A stretch of DNA of 9,396 bases, taken from positions 1-9,396 of the forward strand of contig JAAZID010000364.1 in assembly GCA_012510295.1 (NCBI GenBank), written 5' to 3'. A program made the translations under genes and the position numbers. How positions within the stretch are numbered: position 1 is the first letter of the stretch; every line of letters begins with the position of its first letter. The notes beneath the pieces were generated by a model. That model saw only the letters and a program-made list of their open reading frames with translations, had not been told where the DNA came from and searched no databases. Positions 6,829 to 9,396 of this stretch are shown piece by piece. This DNA is from Methanomicrobiales archaeon (GTDB taxonomy: Archaea > Halobacteriota > Methanomicrobia > Methanomicrobiales > Methanoculleaceae).

Positions 6829-7173
6829 GTTCACGAGGCGAGGCGGTGTCAGGTTCTCACTTCAGCGGAGGTGCAGAATCTCCTCCAGCATCCCTGACGA
6901 TCGGCTTCACCCTCCGTAGTAAATCGATCGCCCTGAAAGGTGAGGTGACTATCGAGCGCTCCGGTCCATGAACCGGTGCGCGGCAGGCCTCAAGTTTTTC
7001 CCTTGAGAACACCCCTGGAGAATTATTTCACGGTATCTGCATCTTTTCACCCCGTCGATGGCGACCAGGGGGCGCGATTGAGATCCCGGCAACCGGCCGG
7101 ACGATCCCTCTCTGCTGAAATACAGACCGTTACGGATAATTTTTGTTTCACGGACCTGCCCGGAAGGGTTTTT
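6829..7173 (+). ncRNA. Candidate structured non-coding RNA, family unknown
   Basis: The stretch starts at the site predicted from the TATA box at 6801-6808 and ends in a GGAA-loop hairpin with a T-tract. Between these lie several paired complementary segments: GTCAGG (6847-6852) with CCTGAC (6893-6898) enclosing GGAGG/CCTCC; TTCACC near 6908 with GGTGAG near 6941; CCGGT/ACCGG (6961-6976); CTCAAG/CTTGAG (6989-7007); and CCCCTGG (7012-7018) with CCAGGGG (7065-7071) enclosing ACGG/CCGT. No convincing protein is encoded. The hairpin and GGAA loop faintly recall SRP RNA helix 8, but the flanking conserved AGCA is missing and the overall layout does not fit. RNase P RNA motifs are also absent. Chance pairing in GC-rich DNA is possible. 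Confidence 0.25.
7158..7173 (+). terminator. Hairpin plus T-tract, possible terminator
   Basis: GCCC-GGAA-GGGT forms a short stem (three GC pairs and one G-U) with a GNRA-type tetraloop, and five T follow at 7169-7173. This could end a transcript from the 6801-6808 promoter and insulate the lipoprotein gene downstream. The stem is short, so support is modest. Confidence 0.35.
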
Positions 7174-7246
7174 CAGCCATCAGGGCGACGCTATATCGCT
7201 ATAATGGATTTGTGCGCGTAATTTCGATTTTCCGGCTCAGGGCAAA

Positions 7247-7255
7247 GTTTATTTA
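7247..7255 (+). promoter_or_regulatory. TATA box of the lipoprotein gene
   Basis: The AT-rich run GTTTATTTATG (7247-7257) lies 25-33 nt before the ATG at 7280 but only about 4 nt before the in-frame ATG at 7259. An archaeal transcript from it would begin near 7278-7280, excluding the first ATG from the mRNA. It therefore supports the downstream start and a leaderless message. Confidence 0.5.
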
Positions 7256-7279
7256 TGCATGAAGATATCGTTCCACTCC

Positions 7280-7825
7280 ATGAAACGAATGTTTGGTATC
7301 CTTGCCCTCATGGTGGTCGCAAGCATCATGATCGCAGGGTGCGTACAGCCAGAAGGGAATGATACGGTGACCCCCATCCCTACAACACCGGCGGCCACCG
7401 AGACCCCACTGGAGACAGTGACAACACCGGCAGAGGTCGAGACCACTGCCGTGATCGGGGGGACTGCGACAACACCGATAGAGACCGAGACCACTACCGT
7501 GATCGAGGGGACTGCAACAACACCGATAGAGACCGAGACCCCGCCACCGCCATCGCTTGGTGCGGAGGCCATCCTGATCACCGAGGATGGATTTAGTCCG
7601 GAGACACTCGCCATCCCGGCGGACACAACCGTGACCTGGATCAACGATGCTATAATAGACCAGATCATCACGATCACGGGACCGTCTGGAGTCATTGAAC
7701 TCGGGATGATCGAGCCCGGTGGTTCAGCTGACTACACCTTCACAGAGACCGGGGAGTACACCTACGTATCGGCAGAGACCGGACTTGAGGGGACGGTCAC
7801 CGTCACCGAGAGCATAACTCCATAA
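7280..7825 (+). CDS. Surface lipoprotein with Thr/Pro/Glu linker and cupredoxin-like domain lacking copper ligands
   Basis: Starting at the ATG at 7280, the 181-residue protein has a signal peptide MKRMFGILALMVVASIMIAGC with lipobox IAGC and C21 as the predicted lipidation site, so it should be anchored outside the membrane. A low-complexity Thr/Pro/Glu linker (about 24-92) contains a repeated 16-residue unit. The C-terminal domain (about 95-178; ILITEDGFSPETLAIPADTTVTWIN ... GEYTYV) resembles small blue-copper cupredoxins. The usual ligands are not seen: the first His position reads Q128 (DQIIT) and the Cys-x2-His...Met loop reads SAET-GLEG (S164, T167, L169). Electron transfer is therefore doubtful, and a structural or binding role is more likely. 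An ATG at 7259 would add 7 residues but lies too close to the TATA box. A weak T4 tract follows the stop at 7831. Confidence 0.85.
   Translation: MKRMFGILALMVVASIMIAGCVQPEGNDTVTPIPTTPAATETPLETVTTPAEVETTAVIGGTATTPIETETTTVIEGTATTPIETETPPPPSLGAEAILITEDGFSPETLAIPADTTVTWINDAIIDQIITITGPSGVIELGMIEPGGSADYTFTETGEYTYVSAETGLEGTVTVTESITP
7415..7540 (+). repeat. 48-bp in-frame tandem repeat in the lipoprotein linker
   Basis: A 48-bp unit encoding about TATTPIETETTTVIEG occurs roughly 2.6 times. The best copies start at 7463 and 7511 and differ by one base over 30 nt. A more diverged copy lies 48 bp earlier, around 7421. Because the period is a multiple of three, copy changes keep the frame and alter only linker length. 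Confidence 0.8.
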
Positions 7826-7862
7826 CCCTATTTTACTTGCCAGCGGGTGCAGGGTCGGTTCC

Positions 7863-9194
7863 CTACCCCCGCCGGTATGCCCCGGCAGCCTGCACTAACC
7901 TCTCCGCAAATCCTGCCGTGAAGTAAGCGTGGGTGTACTGTCCGACCGCGTTCTGCGCGACGAGACCATCCCTGCCGTCGTCGATCCCCCGGCCCCGGAG
8001 GAGTTCCAGCGCAAACCTCGCGTCGGGAGCAGGTTCGAGTCTCGAATAGTGGTACTCCTGACCCCGGAAGGTGGAGCCCGGCGCGAGCACCGCTGTAGCG
8101 CCGGCAACCCTGGCTTCGATGTAACCGAGGGCCTGGATGCGGTCGGTCATCACCGCCGACGCCGGGAGTGCCCCCGTCATCGGGTAGTCGCCATCAACGG
8201 TTCTGATCCGCTCTGAGAGGTACATGAGCCCGCCGCACTCGGCAAAGACCGGCATACCGTCATCGACCGCACGTCGTACGTCCTCCCGGCACCGGGAGGC
8301 GGCGAGCACCTCTGCGTGGAGCTCCGGGTAGCCGCCCCCGATGTAGAGTGCATCCACATCCGGGAGCCGGTCGGCCATCGGTGAGAACGAGACAAGTTCT
8401 GCCCCGGCCTGCGTGAGACGGTCGAGGTTATCGGCGTAGTAGAAGCAGAACGCCGCATCGCTCGCAACACCTATGCGGACATGCGCCTCCGTCCGGTCCA
8501 GAGGCTCCGGCGGTGCCGGGAGGGGCGGGGCCGACCGCGCAAGGTCTACGATCCCCGCTATATTGCAGGTCTCCTCCACGACCGCCCCGAACCGGGCCAT
8601 CGCATCATCCTCGGACGCCATCTCAAGCCCGAGGTGCCGGCTCCTGACCGCGAGGTCTTTTCGTCGAAAAACCCAGCCACAGGCGGGGATGCTCTCGGTA
8701 ATCTCGATCATGGCCCGGTGTCGCGGACTCCCGATCCGGTTGAATATGACCCCCGCGACCCTGACCGCCGGATCAAACCCCGCGTACCCCCGGACCATCG
8801 CGTGCACGCTCCTCGATGCCCCCCCGGCATCCACCACGAGGATGACCGGGGCATCGAGTATCTTCGCGACGTGGGCGGTACTTGCGGTATCACTCCCCTC
8901 AAGCCCATCGTAGAGCCCCATAGCGCCTTCGACGACGGCGATATCAGCCCCCGTGGTGGCAGAGAGGAATGTCTCGCGCACACCCTCTTCCCCCATCATG
9001 AACGGGTCGAGGTTGCGCGATATCCGGCCGCATATGACCGAGTGGTGCGTGGGGTCGATGAAGTCCGGGCCTACCTTGAAGGGCTGGACGGCAAACCCCC
9101 GGGCGGTGAGCGCTGCCATCAGGCCGCTTGCAAGCGTGGTCTTGCCGCATCCGCTGTGGGTTCCGGCTATGATAAATCGTGGAATCGGGCGCAT
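7863..9194 (-). CDS. cbiA: Cobyrinate / Ni-sirohydrochlorin a,c-diamide synthase (CbiA/CfbB)
   Basis: This glutamine- and ATP-dependent amidase converts the a and c acetate side chains of cobyrinate (cobalamin path) or Ni-sirohydrochlorin (coenzyme F430 path) to amides. The 443 residues have the expected two domains. The N-terminal dethiobiotin-synthetase-like ATPase has P-loop GTHSGCGKTT (11-20), FKVGPDFIDPTHH (39-51) and VEGAMGLYDG (88-97). The C-terminal class-I glutamine amidotransferase has YIGGGYPELH (284-293), nucleophile C320 in AECGGLMYL, and H382 in QEYHYS, with GQYTHAYF (419-426). No Shine-Dalgarno precedes the ATG at 9194. A TATA-like box 31-37 nt upstream suggests a near-leaderless mRNA. 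Methanogens need both pathways and sequence alone does not separate CbiA from CfbB. It converges on the lipoprotein gene with a 37-nt gap. Confidence 0.93.
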   Translation of the reverse strand: MRPIPRFIIAGTHSGCGKTTLASGLMAALTARGFAVQPFKVGPDFIDPTHHSVICGRISRNLDPFMMGEEGVRETFLSATTGADIAVVEGAMGLYDGLEGSDTASTAHVAKILDAPVILVVDAGGASRSVHAMVRGYAGFDPAVRVAGVIFNRIGSPRHRAMIEITESIPACGWVFRRKDLAVRSRHLGLEMASEDDAMARFGAVVEETCNIAGIVDLARSAPPLPAPPEPLDRTEAHVRIGVASDAAFCFYYADNLDRLTQAGAELVSFSPMADRLPDVDALYIGGGYPELHAEVLAASRCREDVRRAVDDGMPVFAECGGLMYLSERIRTVDGDYPMTGALPASAVMTDRIQALGYIEARVAGATAVLAPGSTFRGQEYHYSRLEPAPDARFALELLRGRGIDDGRDGLVAQNAVGQYTHAYFTAGFAERLVQAAGAYRRG

Positions 9195-9224
9195 AAGATG
9201 GGTCTAGTGTTGAATACAGGAGGA

Positions 9225-9231
9225 CATAAAC
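9225..9231 (-). promoter_or_regulatory. Possible TATA box of cbiA
   Basis: On the minus strand GTTTATG lies 31-37 nt before the cbiA ATG, placing the start site within about 10 nt of the start codon. It resembles the AT-rich run before the lipoprotein gene. The motif is short, so support is weak. Confidence 0.3.
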
Positions 9232-9315
9232 ATGCCCGCTAAAACAGTTTGCCGGAGGGCCGGGAGCATGCGTACTCATAGGAAAACCCTTACTAGAATC
9301 AGGGCAGGGCTGTGA
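9232..9315 (+). CDS. Possible 27-residue basic micropeptide
   Basis: An ATG at 9232 is preceded by AGGAGG (9218-9223) at 8 nt, an ideal Shine-Dalgarno arrangement. The frame runs MPAKTVCRRAG to RIRAGL and a TGA at 9313-9315, giving a very basic peptide with nine Arg/Lys residues. It is divergent from cbiA. I recognise no family and no clear TATA box. The Shine-Dalgarno match may be fortuitous, so this is only a candidate. Confidence 0.15.
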   Translation: MPAKTVCRRAGSMRTHRKTLTRIRAGL

Positions 9316-9345
9316 ACCGGCTTTCAGGATCGTGGGCCGAGGAGC

Positions 9346-9365
9346 CCCCCGACTTAAGTCGGGGG
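9346..9365. repeat. Perfect 20-bp palindrome resembling an IS200/IS605 right-end / omega-RNA hairpin
   Basis: CCCCCGACTTAAGTCGGGGG is a perfect palindrome that folds as an 8-bp stem (CCCCCGAC/GTCGGGGG) with a TTAA loop, followed by ATGAATC. From memory of the family, hairpins of this form mark the 3' end of tnpB-bearing IS1341/IS605-type elements in archaea, where they also form the scaffold of the TnpB guide RNA. No intact tnpB lies between cbiA and this point. One plus frame is open from about 9230 through the palindrome (...GRGAPRLKSGDES...) and could be a tnpB tail relic. It is not followed by a T-tract, so a terminator is unlikely. Confidence 0.5.
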
Positions 9366-9396
9366 ATGAATCGGTCCTCTACAGAATCCAATACAC

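Noticed and set aside
7151..7180. CCTGCCCGGAAGGG...CAGCC, resembling SRP RNA helix 8
   Set aside because: The GGAA loop matches, but the conserved AGCA side of the internal loop is replaced by T5 and the surrounding sequence lacks the other SRP RNA helices.
6976..7221. 81-codon plus frame in the gene-free interval
   Set aside because: It needs a GTG start inside an inverted repeat, has no Shine-Dalgarno site and runs through the hairpin/T-tract. The translation has no known pattern.
7421..7540. Repeats considered as a CRISPR array
   Set aside because: The 48-bp units are contiguous, in frame and coding, with no repeat-spacer pattern.
8030..8050. GGTTCGAGTC, resembling a tRNA T-loop
   Set aside because: It is inside the coding sequence of cbiA, with no matching acceptor stem, D-arm or anticodon arm around it.
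8481..9242. 253-codon plus-strand open frame opposite cbiA
   Set aside because: It is an antisense shadow. The minus frame contains the full P-loop and amidotransferase motifs of CbiA.

Overview
The window looks like chromosome from a GC-rich methanogenic archaeon, most likely Methanomicrobiales (Methanoculleus-like). This is inferred from coenzyme F420 genes (cofC and a cofE homologue), a CbiA/CfbB-type tetrapyrrole amidase, a nitrogenase-like protein without nif genes, archaeal TATA-like boxes about 25-35 nt from start codons, and a Thr/Pro-rich lipoprotein. No rRNA or tRNA was found to settle the species.

Positions 159-3872 hold a tight plus-strand operon: glyA, folD, a dihydropteroate synthase gene (folP-like) and a cofE-family ligase. 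The junctions are ATGA (4 nt), a 25-nt overlap and ATGA (4 nt). The first three products belong to folate C1 metabolism. In an organism expected to use tetrahydromethanopterin as its main C1 carrier, this suggests a separate tetrahydrofolate pool. The cofE-like product departs from the CofE consensus at two motifs, so it may be a folate glutamate ligase (FolC2 type) rather than F420-0 ligase.

Positions 3798-6257 hold three minus-strand genes. cofC is convergent with the cofE-like gene and overlaps it by 75 bp. Next comes a stand-alone nitrogenase component-1-like protein (NifK/NifN-like, three cluster-type cysteines, no reductase partner nearby). A UspA-type stress protein follows.

Positions 6258-7279 contain no convincing protein gene. 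The left half is featureless. The right half has an AT-rich promoter-like zone (6762-6808), then paired complementary segments and a GGAA-loop hairpin with a T-tract, which together could be an unrecognised structured RNA of about 345 nt.

Positions 7280-7825 encode a lipoprotein with a repeat-bearing Thr/Glu/Pro linker and a cupredoxin-like domain that appears to lack its copper ligands. Convergent to it is cbiA/cfbB (7863-9194, minus), a glutamine-dependent a,c-diamide synthase for cobalamin and/or coenzyme F430. The right edge carries a perfect 20-bp palindrome resembling the right-end hairpin/omega-RNA scaffold of IS200/IS605-type elements, with no intact tnpB in the window.
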